NCBI RefSeq assembly: GCF_002005225.1
Contig: NZ_CP019724.1
Location: 1,736,001 to 1,800,000, forward strand
Direction: 5' to 3'
Length of the DNA stretch: 64,000 bases
Source: Streptomyces pactum
Lineage (GTDB): Bacteria > Actinomycetota > Actinomycetes > Streptomycetales > Streptomycetaceae
In this document: positions 7,670 through 16,267 of the stretch, piece after piece
Layout: every line of letters begins with the position of its first letter
How positions within the stretch are numbered: the stretch's first letter is position 1
Notes under the pieces: generated by a model
Databases searched by the model: none
Seen by the model: only the letters and a program-made list of their open reading frames with translations
Told to the model about the DNA's origin: nothing
Program-made: the position numbers and the translations under genes

Positions 7670-9781
7670 TCACCGGCCGTCCGGCTCGCGCAGGGCGGCG
7701 GCGAGCCCGGCCACCGTGGGCTGCCGCAGGAAACGGCGGGGCGTCACCCGTCCCAGCCCCTCCCGCGCGAGCGACCCGAGCATCCGCACCGCGAGCAGCG
7801 AGTCGCCGCCGAGCGCGAAGAACTCGGCGGTGCGTTCGTCCACCGGGCAGTCCAGCGACTTCTCCCAGTGAGCGGCGACGGCCCGCTCGGTGTCGTCGCG
7901 GGGCGGTCCCGGTTCCGCCCGGTCGGTCACCGTCGCGGGCATGGACAGGCGCCGGCCGGATGCCTGCCGGCTCGGTCCCTCCTGCTCGCCGTCGACCGGG
8001 TCCGGCAGTTCGACGACGGCGGACCAGCCGTCCGGCTCGACCAGCGACTCGACGGTGACCATGAGATCGGCGAACATCCGGTCGACATCCGCTCCCGCGA
8101 ACAGCTCCTCCACCAGCGAGAAGACGACCACCAGCTCGCCGCGCAGCTCGAACAGCCGCACCTCAAGGGCCACCTGGGGCGTCCTCAGTTGCTGGTGGTG
8201 GCTCAGCAGGTCGATGACTCCGAGCGGTCCCGCCTCCTGGGGCACCTCACTGCCCAGTGCCGCGTCCACGCCCAGGGTGGACTGGAAGACGACGGGCGCC
8301 ACCGGACGGTGGGTGCCCCGGCGACGGCCCAGTTCGCGGGAGACCTCCACGCCGGTGACCAGGTTGTGGGCGAGGGCGTCGCCGATGTCCTGCTGGGCGC
8401 GGGAGGCGAGGTCGGCGAAGACCGGGGCCGCCGGCAGGTCGACCGGCAGCAGCATGGTGGAGGAGAAGGCTCCCACCAGGCGGGACACGTCCGGGTGGAG
8501 CGGGAGGCGGTTCAGTTGCAGGGTGTTGAGGAGGAAACGGCGGTGCCCGCAGGCCCGCGCGACGGCACCGGCGAACGCGGCGAACATCGCCGCGGAGGGG
8601 GTCACCCCGTGCTCGGTGCTCAGACGGCGCAGCGCCGACCAGCGCTCCGGGGCCAGCACCGCCTGCCGGGTGCCCATCAGGGTGGGGCGCACCTCGGCGG
8701 GGTCGGCCACCAGCGGCAGCGCCGGCGGCAGGGGGAAGGAGTCGAGGCGGTCCCACCACCAGTCGCGGTCCTCCTGCCACGCCTGCGTGCCGGGCAGGTC
8801 GCGCAGGGTCGTCACGTAGTCGCCGTAGTCGATGTCCAGGGGGGCGAGGACGGCGTTGTAGTCGGAGACCAGGGCGAAGAGGTCGCGGTAGAAGACGCCC
8901 GAGGACCAGCCGTCGATGATCAGCAGGCTGGTGGCGGAGTGCAGTCGCGCCCGGTCGCCGGGCATCAGCGTCAGCCGCATGTCCAGCCCGCACCCCGTGG
9001 CGGGGTCGGGCCCCTCGGTGCTCATCTCGTGGCGGATCTCCGCGAGCCGCGCGGCGGCCGTCTCCTCGTCGGCGCCGCGCAGGTCGGTGACGCCGAGCCT
9101 CGGTACCGCGTCCGGATCGTCGAGGGGCAGGATGCGTTGCCGGCCGTCGGGCAGGATGCGGGCACGCAGGACGGCCTGGTGCTCGGCCAGCCGCTCCAGG
9201 GCGTCCTGCAGCGCCTCGGGAGCCTCGTCGGCGTCGATGTCCTCCAGGCCGATGTCCACGTAGTGGTGTGCGGAGCGGTAGGACAGCTCCCAGGCGTCCT
9301 GCTGACCCACGAAGTAGCCCTGCTGGAGCGGCAGAAGCGGGAAGGCGGCGTCCGGGTCCGCACGCCGGCGCAGGTCCAGGGGCAGCGGGCGCAGTGTGCC
9401 GGTGCCGGAACCGGTGCTGCGTTCGTGGACGAGGGCGGCGAGCTGGGCGGCGCTCTGCTCCACCCGGATGTCCGCCAGGGCCAGCGGCGTGCCCAGCCGC
9501 TTGCGCAGCATCGCGGCCATGCGGACGGCCAGGACGGAGTCGCCGCCCAGGCTCAGGAAGCTGGCGTGTGCCGGCACGGCCGTCGGGTCGGTCTCCAGGG
9601 CGTCGGCCCACACGGCGCGGACGGCGTCGACCAGGTCGGCCGGGGCCGACGGCCCGGAGGCGGCGTGCCCGGAGGTGGCATGCCCGGAGGTGGTATGCCC
9701 GGAGGTGGTATGCCCGGAGGTGGCGTGCCCGGAGGTGGTGTGCCCGGAGGTGGTGTGCTCGGAGGTGGAGGGGGAGGTCAA
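7670..9781 (-). CDS. Small NRPS protein: PCP-Cy(variant)-PCP
   Basis: 703 aa. Residues 1-45 are a His-rich tandem repeat (TTSGH/ATSGH). A carrier domain follows (GGDS, Ser82), then a condensation/cyclisation-type domain at about 145-560, then a second carrier (FFALGGDSLLAVRM, Ser661). The Cy signature DxxxxDxxS reads S285-LLII-D290-GW-S293, so its first Asp is missing. It resembles the Cy2-PCP2 end of yersiniabactin HMWP2 but has an additional N-terminal carrier and no adenylation domain. The start is TTG 9781, overlapping the upstream TGA as TTGA, with GGAGA before it. It is the last gene of the operon. The extra carrier may supply the PCP missing from the Cy-TE protein at 17,892-24,800. Confidence 0.85.
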   Translation of the reverse strand: MTSPSTSEHTTSGHTTSGHATSGHTTSGHTTSGHATSGHAASGPSAPADLVDAVRAVWADALETDPTAVPAHASFLSLGGDSVLAVRMAAMLRKRLGTPLALADIRVEQSAAQLAALVHERSTGSGTGTLRPLPLDLRRRADPDAAFPLLPLQQGYFVGQQDAWELSYRSAHHYVDIGLEDIDADEAPEALQDALERLAEHQAVLRARILPDGRQRILPLDDPDAVPRLGVTDLRGADEETAAARLAEIRHEMSTEGPDPATGCGLDMRLTLMPGDRARLHSATSLLIIDGWSSGVFYRDLFALVSDYNAVLAPLDIDYGDYVTTLRDLPGTQAWQEDRDWWWDRLDSFPLPPALPLVADPAEVRPTLMGTRQAVLAPERWSALRRLSTEHGVTPSAAMFAAFAGAVARACGHRRFLLNTLQLNRLPLHPDVSRLVGAFSSTMLLPVDLPAAPVFADLASRAQQDIGDALAHNLVTGVEVSRELGRRRGTHRPVAPVVFQSTLGVDAALGSEVPQEAGPLGVIDLLSHHQQLRTPQVALEVRLFELRGELVVVFSLVEELFAGADVDRMFADLMVTVESLVEPDGWSAVVELPDPVDGEQEGPSRQASGRRLSMPATVTDRAEPGPPRDDTERAVAAHWEKSLDCPVDERTAEFFALGGDSLLAVRMLGSLAREGLGRVTPRRFLRQPTVAGLAAALREPDGR
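9656..9770 (-). repeat. 15-bp tandem repeat encoding a His-rich N-terminus
   Basis: Seven 15-bp units (GGAGGTGGYRTGCCC on the plus strand) plus a partial unit encode the pentapeptide repeat T/A-T/A-S-G-H at the start of the small NRPS protein. Differences between units are mostly silent or Thr/Ala. The array is in frame and is likely to vary in copy number between strains. Confidence 0.9.
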
Positions 9782-11202
9782 CGGGGTTCTCCAGTCGGGA
9801 TGGTGGGGTGGATGATCTCGTCCACGGAGTGGACCCGGGGAGGGCCGGGGGACGGGGGCAGCCGGTCGGCGAGCGCGGCGCGGACGCGGCCGGGGTCCGG
9901 ACGGGCCCCGTGGGCTCGCACCCGTCCCGCGATGACGCGCTGGCCCGCGGCCGCGGCGAGCGGGTGTGCCTCGTGCGGCAGGACGGGCAGCGGGTCGAAG
10001 CCCGCCGCGTCCAACTGCCGCGTCCACTCCTCGGCGGTGAGGAAGACCCGGTCCTGGCCGGCTCGCAGGTCCGTGAACCAGCCCTCCTCGTCGGGCCCGG
10101 GAGACATCAGCAGGTACATGGAGGTGAGTGCCTGGTAGTGCTCCCGGCACGACTCGATCATGACCAGCAGCCCGTCGGGGGCCAGCAGTTCCCGCAGGTC
10201 CGCCAGGCAGCGCCCGGCGTGCCGCGCGTTGTGCAGGACGTTCGCCGCAAGGACGACGTCCCGGGAGCCCGGCTCCAGGCCCTGCCCGTGCGGGTCGGCC
10301 TGGATGTCGAACAGTGCGTACCGCACTCCGGGGCGGTCGCCGAAGGCCTCCTTGGCCGCCCGCAGGAAGAACGGCGAGACATCCGTGAACAGGTAGTCGA
10401 CGGGCGTGTCGCCGAGCGCTTCCAGGACGGCCGTGGTGGTGCCGCCCACCCCGGCGCCCGCTTCGAGGACGCGCAGCGGGCCCCGCTCGCTCCGGCGCCC
10501 GGCCTCAGCGGCGAGCAGGGCGGCGGCGGCGTGGTTGGCCCAGCGGCTGGGCACGCTGTCGCGGTAGTTGCCCTGCGCCGTGTCCGTCTCCCCGTCGGGG
10601 AAGAGAACCTCGTGCAGGGACGTGCGGTCCTGGAGGAGCAGGGGAAGCCGTTCGGCCGCGGCCCGGAAAAACCGGGTCATGGACGCCGGGTAGCCCAGGC
10701 CCGCGCAGGCCCCCTCCAGGTCCCGCAACGCCCGTGCGTGGTCCCGGCGGTCCGGCGCCGTGAGGCGGTGGTGGCGGCCCGTCGCCGCGGCCGGCCGGAG
10801 CCGGTCCTCCGCGGTCAGGGTGCTCAGCCAGCGCCGTACGATCCAGGCGTGCCGGGGGGCGACCGCCAGGGCCGCGAGGATCTCGTCGGTGTGCGGCCGG
10901 CCGGCGTCGCGGAACAGCCGGGTCCGGTCGAGCACCCGGGCCATCGTCAGCAGCGCCGCTTCGTCGAGCTGCCGCATCAGGGCCGCGAGCGGGGCCGGAT
11001 CGGTACCGCGCACGGAGGCGTCACCCGCGTCCGCGGCCCGGCCCGCGGCGTCGGCGTCGGCACGTCCGGCGTCGGCCGGCGGTCGCGGACCGGGCGACGG
11101 GCCCGCCACCAGCAGGCTGTCCCGACCGCCACCGCGCACCAACTGCCAGTCCGTCACGCCCGGGAGTCCGCCGAGGACCTCGTCGGTGAGCACGTCGTTC
11201 AC
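9778..11202 (-). CDS. Free-standing SAM methyltransferase of PKS/NRPS type
   Basis: 474 aa. The N-terminal half has the winged-helix-like region seen in assembly-line methyltransferases. SAM motif I is VLEAGAGVGGTTTAVLEAL, followed by YLFTDVSPFF, DVVLAANVLHN and LLAPDGLLVMIES. This is the methyltransferase type found inside HMWP1 of yersiniabactin synthetase, encoded here as its own gene. The C-terminal 30 residues (ADRLPPSPGPPRVHSVDEI and following) vaguely resemble an adenylation-domain A9/A10 tail and may be a leftover of an ancestral multidomain protein. GTGA overlap with the preceding methyltransferase and TTGA overlap with the following NRPS gene indicate tight coupling. It probably methylates a carrier-bound thiazoline or ketide. 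Confidence 0.85.
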   Translation of the reverse strand: MNDVLTDEVLGGLPGVTDWQLVRGGGRDSLLVAGPSPGPRPPADAGRADADAAGRAADAGDASVRGTDPAPLAALMRQLDEAALLTMARVLDRTRLFRDAGRPHTDEILAALAVAPRHAWIVRRWLSTLTAEDRLRPAAATGRHHRLTAPDRRDHARALRDLEGACAGLGYPASMTRFFRAAAERLPLLLQDRTSLHEVLFPDGETDTAQGNYRDSVPSRWANHAAAALLAAEAGRRSERGPLRVLEAGAGVGGTTTAVLEALGDTPVDYLFTDVSPFFLRAAKEAFGDRPGVRYALFDIQADPHGQGLEPGSRDVVLAANVLHNARHAGRCLADLRELLAPDGLLVMIESCREHYQALTSMYLLMSPGPDEEGWFTDLRAGQDRVFLTAEEWTRQLDAAGFDPLPVLPHEAHPLAAAAGQRVIAGRVRAHGARPDPGRVRAALADRLPPSPGPPRVHSVDEIIHPTIPTGEPR

Positions 11203-12578
11203 GAGCGGCCGTCCTCGCCGCCGTCCACCACGGTGATCGCCGGTGGGCTCGTCGCCGGCTCCGCCCGGCGCAGGTGATCACGCAGGACCTCCGGCAGGCG
11301 GCGCCGCACGAACACGGGAAACGGCTCGTGGGCGGCCGGGCCGGAAGGCATCGCGACGTCCGCGGCGGCGGGGGCGCGGTCCGCGGGCGCGGCCACGGCC
11401 AGCAGGCGCGGATCGGCGACGTCGAGCAGTACGGCGGCGTCGACTCCCTCCAGTGCCTCGCGCAGGGCGTACGGGGTCACCGCTCCCGGGGCGTCGCACA
11501 GGAGCGCGTTGGGGATGCCGTGGACGACGACGGGGCCCGCGCCGAGGGCGCCGCGCAGCGTTGCCCGGGTGTCGCTCCCCCGGAGCCCGTGCCACGGCGT
11601 CCGGCGCACGCGCCGGGTCTCCCGCCCACCGGCGGACGGGCCGACACGCAGGACGACGTCGTAGCGGTAGCGCGTCAGTTCGGTGTCCGCCGCCATGGTG
11701 CGGGCGTGCACGCTCATGCGGACCGGCCGCGGCTGGGCCGCGACGGCCGCGGCGACGGCCGCGGGGCTGAAGGACAGCTCCTCGTCGGCGGCCGCGGCGG
11801 CCGCGGCCCTGGTGGCGATCGTCGTGTCGTCCGCCTCGGGATCCCGTGCCCGCTCCAGTCGTTCGAAGTGGTCGAGCAACAGGCCGGAGTGCCGGTTGTC
11901 TCCGACGATCACGGTGCCGCCGTCCGCTACGGCCGACAGCGCCCCGTGCAGGACGGCGGTCAGGTAGGCCAGGTCGGGGAAGCACTGGGTGACGGAGTTG
12001 AGCAGCACGCAGTCGGGGAGCGTGCCGGGACCGAAGACGGCGTCCATCGCGTCCCGCACTCCGGGGGCGGCGGTCTCGTGGGCGGCGGCCCGGACGAAAG
12101 CGGAGCGGGGCAGGCCGGCGTCGCCGAGGCGGTCCACCGCGACCTGAGCGACGTCGGTGCCGACGTACCCGTCCAGGTGCGGATGGAGTCGGTAGGCGAG
12201 CAGTCCGGTGCCGCAGCCCAGTTCCAGCAGCCGCCTCGGGCGCCGGTCCAGGACGAGTTCCACGGTGCGCTCCACCCAGTCCCGCATGTGGCTCTCGGGC
12301 AACGGCGCTCCGGTGTCGGACGCCCGCCATCCGGACAGGTCCAGGTCGTCGGCGTGCCGCCCCTCGGCCGTCTCGTACACCCACTCGTAGACCTCGGTCC
12401 ACTGCTCGAGGTGTTCGCGCAGCAGAGGGCCCGGCTCGGGCACGGCGGTCACGGCGTACGGGTGCGGGACGACCTGGACGCCGCCGTCGGGCGCGGGGCG
12501 TGCCCGGGCCACCCAGGGGTGGGCGGCCAGCAGCTCCGCGATCCGGCCGGTGTGGTCAGCCGTGGTGTTGTCGGACAC
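11199..12578 (-). CDS. Free-standing NRPS-embedded-type methyltransferase
   Basis: 459 aa from GTG 12578 (GGAG 7 nt upstream); ATG 12602 would overlap the upstream gene further. The core reads like methyltransferases inserted in NRPS adenylation domains: WTEVYEWVYE, LDLSGWRASDTG, motif I LLELGCGTGLLAYRL and VLLNSVTQCFPD. The first 30 residues (GRIAELLAAHPWVARAR) resemble the strand just after A8. The last 30 (LRDHLRRAEPATSPPAITVV) resemble a degraded A9. The gene thus looks excised from a HMWP2/PchE-like A domain. It overlaps the upstream transporter ATPase by 23 nt and the next methyltransferase as GTGA. It likely N- or C-methylates a carrier-bound intermediate in trans. Confidence 0.83.
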   Translation of the reverse strand: MSDNTTADHTGRIAELLAAHPWVARARPAPDGGVQVVPHPYAVTAVPEPGPLLREHLEQWTEVYEWVYETAEGRHADDLDLSGWRASDTGAPLPESHMRDWVERTVELVLDRRPRRLLELGCGTGLLAYRLHPHLDGYVGTDVAQVAVDRLGDAGLPRSAFVRAAAHETAAPGVRDAMDAVFGPGTLPDCVLLNSVTQCFPDLAYLTAVLHGALSAVADGGTVIVGDNRHSGLLLDHFERLERARDPEADDTTIATRAAAAAAADEELSFSPAAVAAAVAAQPRPVRMSVHARTMAADTELTRYRYDVVLRVGPSAGGRETRRVRRTPWHGLRGSDTRATLRGALGAGPVVVHGIPNALLCDAPGAVTPYALREALEGVDAAVLLDVADPRLLAVAAPADRAPAAADVAMPSGPAAHEPFPVFVRRRLPEVLRDHLRRAEPATSPPAITVVDGGEDGRS

Positions 12579-14469
12579 CGTGATGCTCCGTTCTCTGGTC
12601 ATGGGCGGGGTCGGGGAGGGCCGTGGGCGCCCGCGGGATGAGACGGCGCCCGGTCAGGTGCAGTACGTGGTCGGCGCGGGCGGCCGTGTCCGGGTCGTGG
12701 GTGACGGTCAGGATCGCCGGGCCGCTCCCGCGCAGCCGGTCCAGGAGATCGAGGACTCGTCGCGCGGAGACCGGGTCGAGGCCCGCGGTGGGTTCGTCCA
12801 GCAGCAGCACGTCGGGCTCGGCGGCGAGCGCGCGGGCCAGGACGACCCGACGACGCTGGCCGCCGGAGAGCGCCGAGGGCCGGCTGCCGGACAGTTCTGC
12901 GGGCAGTCCCACGGCTTCGAGCAGCTCCCGCACCCGGCGTCGCCCGGCCGTCCCCGTCGTGCCGTGGAACACCCTCAGCGGCCGGGCCACCGACCGGCCC
13001 GCGGTGTGCGCCGGGTTGAGTTCCGTCACCGTGTCCTGTCCGGCCAGTTGGACGGCGCGCAGCATCCGCCGGTCACGCGAGCGCGTTTCGCGGGGCAGCG
13101 GGTGCCCGCGCAGCAGCAGCTCCCCGCCGGCCGGGGGGCGGCGGCCCGCCAGGGCGTGCAGCAGGGTCGTCTTGCCGGAACCCGAAAGTCCGGTGACGGC
13201 CAGCCAGCCGCCCTCGGGCAACTCCAGGTCGCCCGCGTCGAGCAACGGCGCGCCGCCGGGGGTGAGCAGCGACAGACCCCGCGCCGACAGCACGGGAGCC
13301 GGTGGCGACAGCACGGGAGCCGGTGGCGACAGCACGGGAGCCGGTGGCGGTGCGGCAGGATCCGGTGCCGGTGGCTGCGTGGCAGAGGCCGGTGACGGCG
13401 TGGAAGGATCCGGTGCCTGCGCGGCAGTGACCGGTGGCGGCACCACAGGACCGGGCGACGGCGTCGCAGAAGCCGAGGACGACACCACAGGAGCCGGTGA
13501 CGGGGCGGCGGAAGCCGACGACGCGGCCGAAGCAGCCGCCGTGCAGGGTGCGGGCCCGGTCGGAGTCCCGGCGGTCCCGGCGGACGCCTCGTGCGCCGAG
13601 GCGGCCGGAAGCGACTCCCGTACCACGCCGGACGGAAGCGGCTCGCGGACGACGGCGGACGGAAGCGACTCCCGTACCACGGCGGCCGGGCGTGGTCCGT
13701 GCCCCGGGGCTGCCGGGAGCGCCGGGCCGCCGGCGGCCCCCGCGTCGGGCGCGGGACGGGGGCCGCCGGCGAGCACCAGGGTGCGATCGGCCAGTTCGGC
13801 GGCCAGGTGGGCGTCGTGCGTGACCAGGACGACGCACCTGCCGGGGACGTCCCGCCAGGAGCGTACGGTTTCGGCGACCAGGCCGGCCGTCGCACGGTCC
13901 AGCGCCGAAGTCGGTTCGTCCAGTACGAGCAGTTCCGGGTCGGCGCACAGGGCGCGGGCCAGAGCGACCCGCTGTGCCTGTCCGCCGGAGACCTCCCCCG
14001 CCCGTCGTGCGGCGAGGCCGGGTGGCAGGCCCAGCCGGTGCATCAGGACTTCGACGCGCCGCACCCGGGCGCCGGCGTCACCGGTGAACCCCTCGCCGAT
14101 CAGCCGGTCCACGCGCCACAGCGGGTTCAGCGCCGCGCCGGGGTCCTGCCCCAGCCAGCCGCACCGGGCACGCCGCCACCGCCTGGCCGCCCGGCCCGGT
14201 TCCACCGGCGCGCCGCGCCAGCGGACGGTCCCCGCCGGACGGTGCAGTCCGTCCGGCAGGACGTCGAGCAGGGCCCGCAGCAGGGTGGTCTTGCCGGCAC
14301 CGGACGCGCCGGTGACGGCCAGCACCTCGCCGGAGCCGACCTCGAGACCGGCCGGCGGCAGCACCGTGGCTCCGTCGTGGACGCGGCGTACCGTCAATCC
14401 TTCCGCCGCCAGCAGGGGGACGGCGGCGGCTGCGGCTGCGGCTGCGGCAGTGTGCGAACGGGCTGTCAT
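12556..14469 (-). CDS. Fused double ABC ATPase (OppD-OppF type)
   Basis: 637 aa comprising two nucleotide-binding domains. The first, at about 20-230, has GASGAGKTTLL, VSGGQAQRVALARAL and LLVLDEPTSALD. The second, at about 400-620, has GLSGSGKTTLL, LSGGQRRRVVLARAL and LLLDEPTAGLD. They are joined by a linker of about 170 residues rich in Pro, Ala and Ser that contains two tandem repeats. The ATG overlaps the stop of the permease gene as ATGA. It energises the second importer encoded by the three upstream genes. Here the ATPases are fused and the permeases separate, the reverse of the first importer at 113-4,968. Confidence 0.88.
   Translation of the reverse strand: MTARSHTAAAAAAAAAVPLLAAEGLTVRRVHDGATVLPPAGLEVGSGEVLAVTGASGAGKTTLLRALLDVLPDGLHRPAGTVRWRGAPVEPGRAARRWRRARCGWLGQDPGAALNPLWRVDRLIGEGFTGDAGARVRRVEVLMHRLGLPPGLAARRAGEVSGGQAQRVALARALCADPELLVLDEPTSALDRATAGLVAETVRSWRDVPGRCVVLVTHDAHLAAELADRTLVLAGGPRPAPDAGAAGGPALPAAPGHGPRPAAVVRESLPSAVVREPLPSGVVRESLPAASAHEASAGTAGTPTGPAPCTAAASAASSASAAPSPAPVVSSSASATPSPGPVVPPPVTAAQAPDPSTPSPASATQPPAPDPAAPPPAPVLSPPAPVLSPPAPVLSARGLSLLTPGGAPLLDAGDLELPEGGWLAVTGLSGSGKTTLLHALAGRRPPAGGELLLRGHPLPRETRSRDRRMLRAVQLAGQDTVTELNPAHTAGRSVARPLRVFHGTTGTAGRRRVRELLEAVGLPAELSGSRPSALSGGQRRRVVLARALAAEPDVLLLDEPTAGLDPVSARRVLDLLDRLRGSGPAILTVTHDPDTAARADHVLHLTGRRLIPRAPTALPDPAHDQRTEHHGVRQHHG
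13286..13348 (-). repeat. Three perfect 21-bp repeats in the ATPase linker
   Basis: Three identical copies of a 21-bp unit beginning GACAGCACGGGAGCC encode LSPPAPV repeats just before the second ATPase domain. They are in frame and identical at the base level, so the amplification is recent. Confidence 0.9.
13607..13687 (-). repeat. Three 27-bp repeats in the ATPase linker
   Basis: Three contiguous 27-bp units beginning GGAAGCGRCTC encode a nine-residue motif of the form VVRESLPSG soon after the first ATPase domain. The units are imperfect, so this array is older than the 21-bp array in the same linker. Confidence 0.85.
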
Positions 14470-15287
14470 ACGGCCTCCTGCGGCGTGCGGGCGGCGGTCC
14501 CGGCCGCCGCGGCGAACACCCAGGCGCAGCCCGCCAGGGGAACCGCGGGAGCCAGCAGCGCCAGGGGATTGAGCGCGGCGCCGGGCAGGTTCTCGCTGAG
14601 CATCAGGGCCCAGTCGGGGGCGGGCGGCTGCGGTCCCAGGCCGAGCACGGCCAGGGCGGCCGCGATCTGCAGTGCCGTGACCAGCCGGAGTCCGGCGTCG
14701 GCGGCGACCAGACGGCGCAGGTTGGGCAGCACCTCGTGGACGAGCACGGCGGGTGTGCGCTCGCCCCGTTCGACGGCGGCGTGCACGTGTCCGCTGTCGC
14801 GCAGGTGGGCGCACTGGGTGCCGACGACCCGCGCGGTCAGCGGCGCCCCGGCGAGCACCGCCGCCACGACGACCGCCGTGGCCCCGGTCAGCGCGGTGGC
14901 CAGCACCAGCGCCAGGACGAGGGCGGGGACCGCGAGCAGCAGGTCGCACAGGGCCCGCACGGAGCGGGCGGTACGGCCGCCCGACCAGCCCGCGGCGAGG
15001 CCGAGAGCCGTGCCGCAGACGACGGCGGCGAGCGCGGCGAGCAGGGACACGGTGAGGAGTTCGGTGCCCCCTGCCAGCACCCGGGACAGTACGTCGCGGC
15101 CCAGGACGTCGGTGCCCAGGAGGTGCTGCCCGCCGGGCGGCAGCCAGGGCTCGGCGACCGTCCGTTCCGGCGGGTGCGGGGCGGCGTACCGGCCGAGCGG
15201 CACGCACACCAGCACGACGGCGGCCGCGACGACGGGCGCCGTGCGGCGGGCGGTCGTGGGGAAGGACGGCGCGGACCGGCTCACCAT
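14466..15287 (-). CDS. ABC importer permease, OppC/NikC type
   Basis: 273-aa membrane permease of the second peptide/nickel-type importer. The OppC hallmark GTDVLGRDVLSRVL lies in the N-terminal third, and several hydrophobic helices follow. The start is ATG 15287 (GAGGGG upstream) or GTG 15284; both overlap the end of the upstream permease. The stop overlaps the ATPase start (ATGA). It works with the OppB-type permease, the fused ATPase and the binding lipoprotein in the same operon. Confidence 0.85.
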   Translation of the reverse strand: MVSRSAPSFPTTARRTAPVVAAAVVLVCVPLGRYAAPHPPERTVAEPWLPPGGQHLLGTDVLGRDVLSRVLAGGTELLTVSLLAALAAVVCGTALGLAAGWSGGRTARSVRALCDLLLAVPALVLALVLATALTGATAVVVAAVLAGAPLTARVVGTQCAHLRDSGHVHAAVERGERTPAVLVHEVLPNLRRLVAADAGLRLVTALQIAAALAVLGLGPQPPAPDWALMLSENLPGAALNPLALLAPAVPLAGCAWVFAAAAGTAARTPQEAV

Positions 15288-16267
15288 CCGGCCCCTCCGG
15301 GTCCGTCCGGCACGGCGCGTCCGGCGCCCCGGGAGAGGCGCGGGAGCATGGTGCGGCGGGCGGCCAGGTCGGCCAGGAGCATGCCCAGCAGCAGGACGGC
15401 GGCCGGGAGGAGGGCCGCGGCCTGGACGACGGGGACGTCCCGCACCACTACGGCGGACACCAGTAGCTGGCCGGTGCCCGGATAGCCGAACAGGGTCTCC
15501 GCCAGGGCGGTTCCCGCCACCAGTCCCCCGGCCAGCAGGGCCGCCACCTGGAGCGCCGGCGCGTACAGGAAGGGCAGGACGTGCCGGTGCAGCACGAGCG
15601 GCGCGGGCAGGCCGCGCAGTCGTGCGTCGGCCACGTGGGGGCGGCGCAGGGCGTCGCCCAGCGCTCCGCGCAGCAGGACGGTGGCGAAGGCGGCCGAGGG
15701 CAGGGCGAGGGTGAGGGCGGGCAGCACCAGGAGCCGGGGATCGGCCAGGGGCGAGCCGCCGGGCGGGAGCAGGGACACGGGAGGCAGCCAGCCCAGCAGC
15801 CCGGCCAGGACCGCGCCGAGCGACGCCGCGTAGACCGGCTGCGGCACGGCGGCCAGCGCGGCGGCGGCCGTGCCGCCCCGGCCCCCACGCAGGTACGTCA
15901 GGGTCAGGGCCGTCGCGGTCAGCAGCACGGTGACGGCCAGCGCCACGGCCACCAGCACGGCGGTGGCGGGCAGCCGTTCGGCGAACAGCGTCGCCACCGG
16001 CCTGTCGCCCGCCAGCGAGCGTCCCAGGTCTCCCCGGACCAGACCGTACAGCCAGTCGAGGTAGCGCACCGCGGCCGGCCGGTCCAGTCCGAGACGGTGC
16101 CGTTCCGCCGCGACGTCCTCCTGGGAGGCCCGGCCCGTCGTCCGCAGCTCCCCGGCGTCGCCGGGGAGGAGCTCCGTCGCCGTGAAGACCACCGCCGTGG
16201 CGGCGACGGCCAGGGCCGCGGCCCGGCCCAGCGGGCGCAGGGCACGGCCGGCAGCACGCGGGGTCAC
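15281..16267 (-). CDS. ABC importer permease, OppB/NikB type
   Basis: 328-aa membrane protein with the OppB pattern: an N-terminal helix, an ERHRLGLDRPAAVRYLDWL stretch, LGRSLAGDRPV, four to five further helices and a terminal TLFGYPGTGQLLVSAV motif typical of B-type permeases. It starts at GTG 16267, overlapping the stop of the binding-protein gene as GTGA. It is the partner of the OppC-type permease encoded immediately downstream. Confidence 0.85.
   Translation of the reverse strand: MTPRAAGRALRPLGRAAALAVAATAVVFTATELLPGDAGELRTTGRASQEDVAAERHRLGLDRPAAVRYLDWLYGLVRGDLGRSLAGDRPVATLFAERLPATAVLVAVALAVTVLLTATALTLTYLRGGRGGTAAAALAAVPQPVYAASLGAVLAGLLGWLPPVSLLPPGGSPLADPRLLVLPALTLALPSAAFATVLLRGALGDALRRPHVADARLRGLPAPLVLHRHVLPFLYAPALQVAALLAGGLVAGTALAETLFGYPGTGQLLVSAVVVRDVPVVQAAALLPAAVLLLGMLLADLAARRTMLPRLSRGAGRAVPDGPGGAGW

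Noticed and set aside
9656..9770. Possible CRISPR-like array of short repeats
   Set aside because: Units are 15 bp, contiguous without spacers and in frame with a coding region; there are no cas genes.
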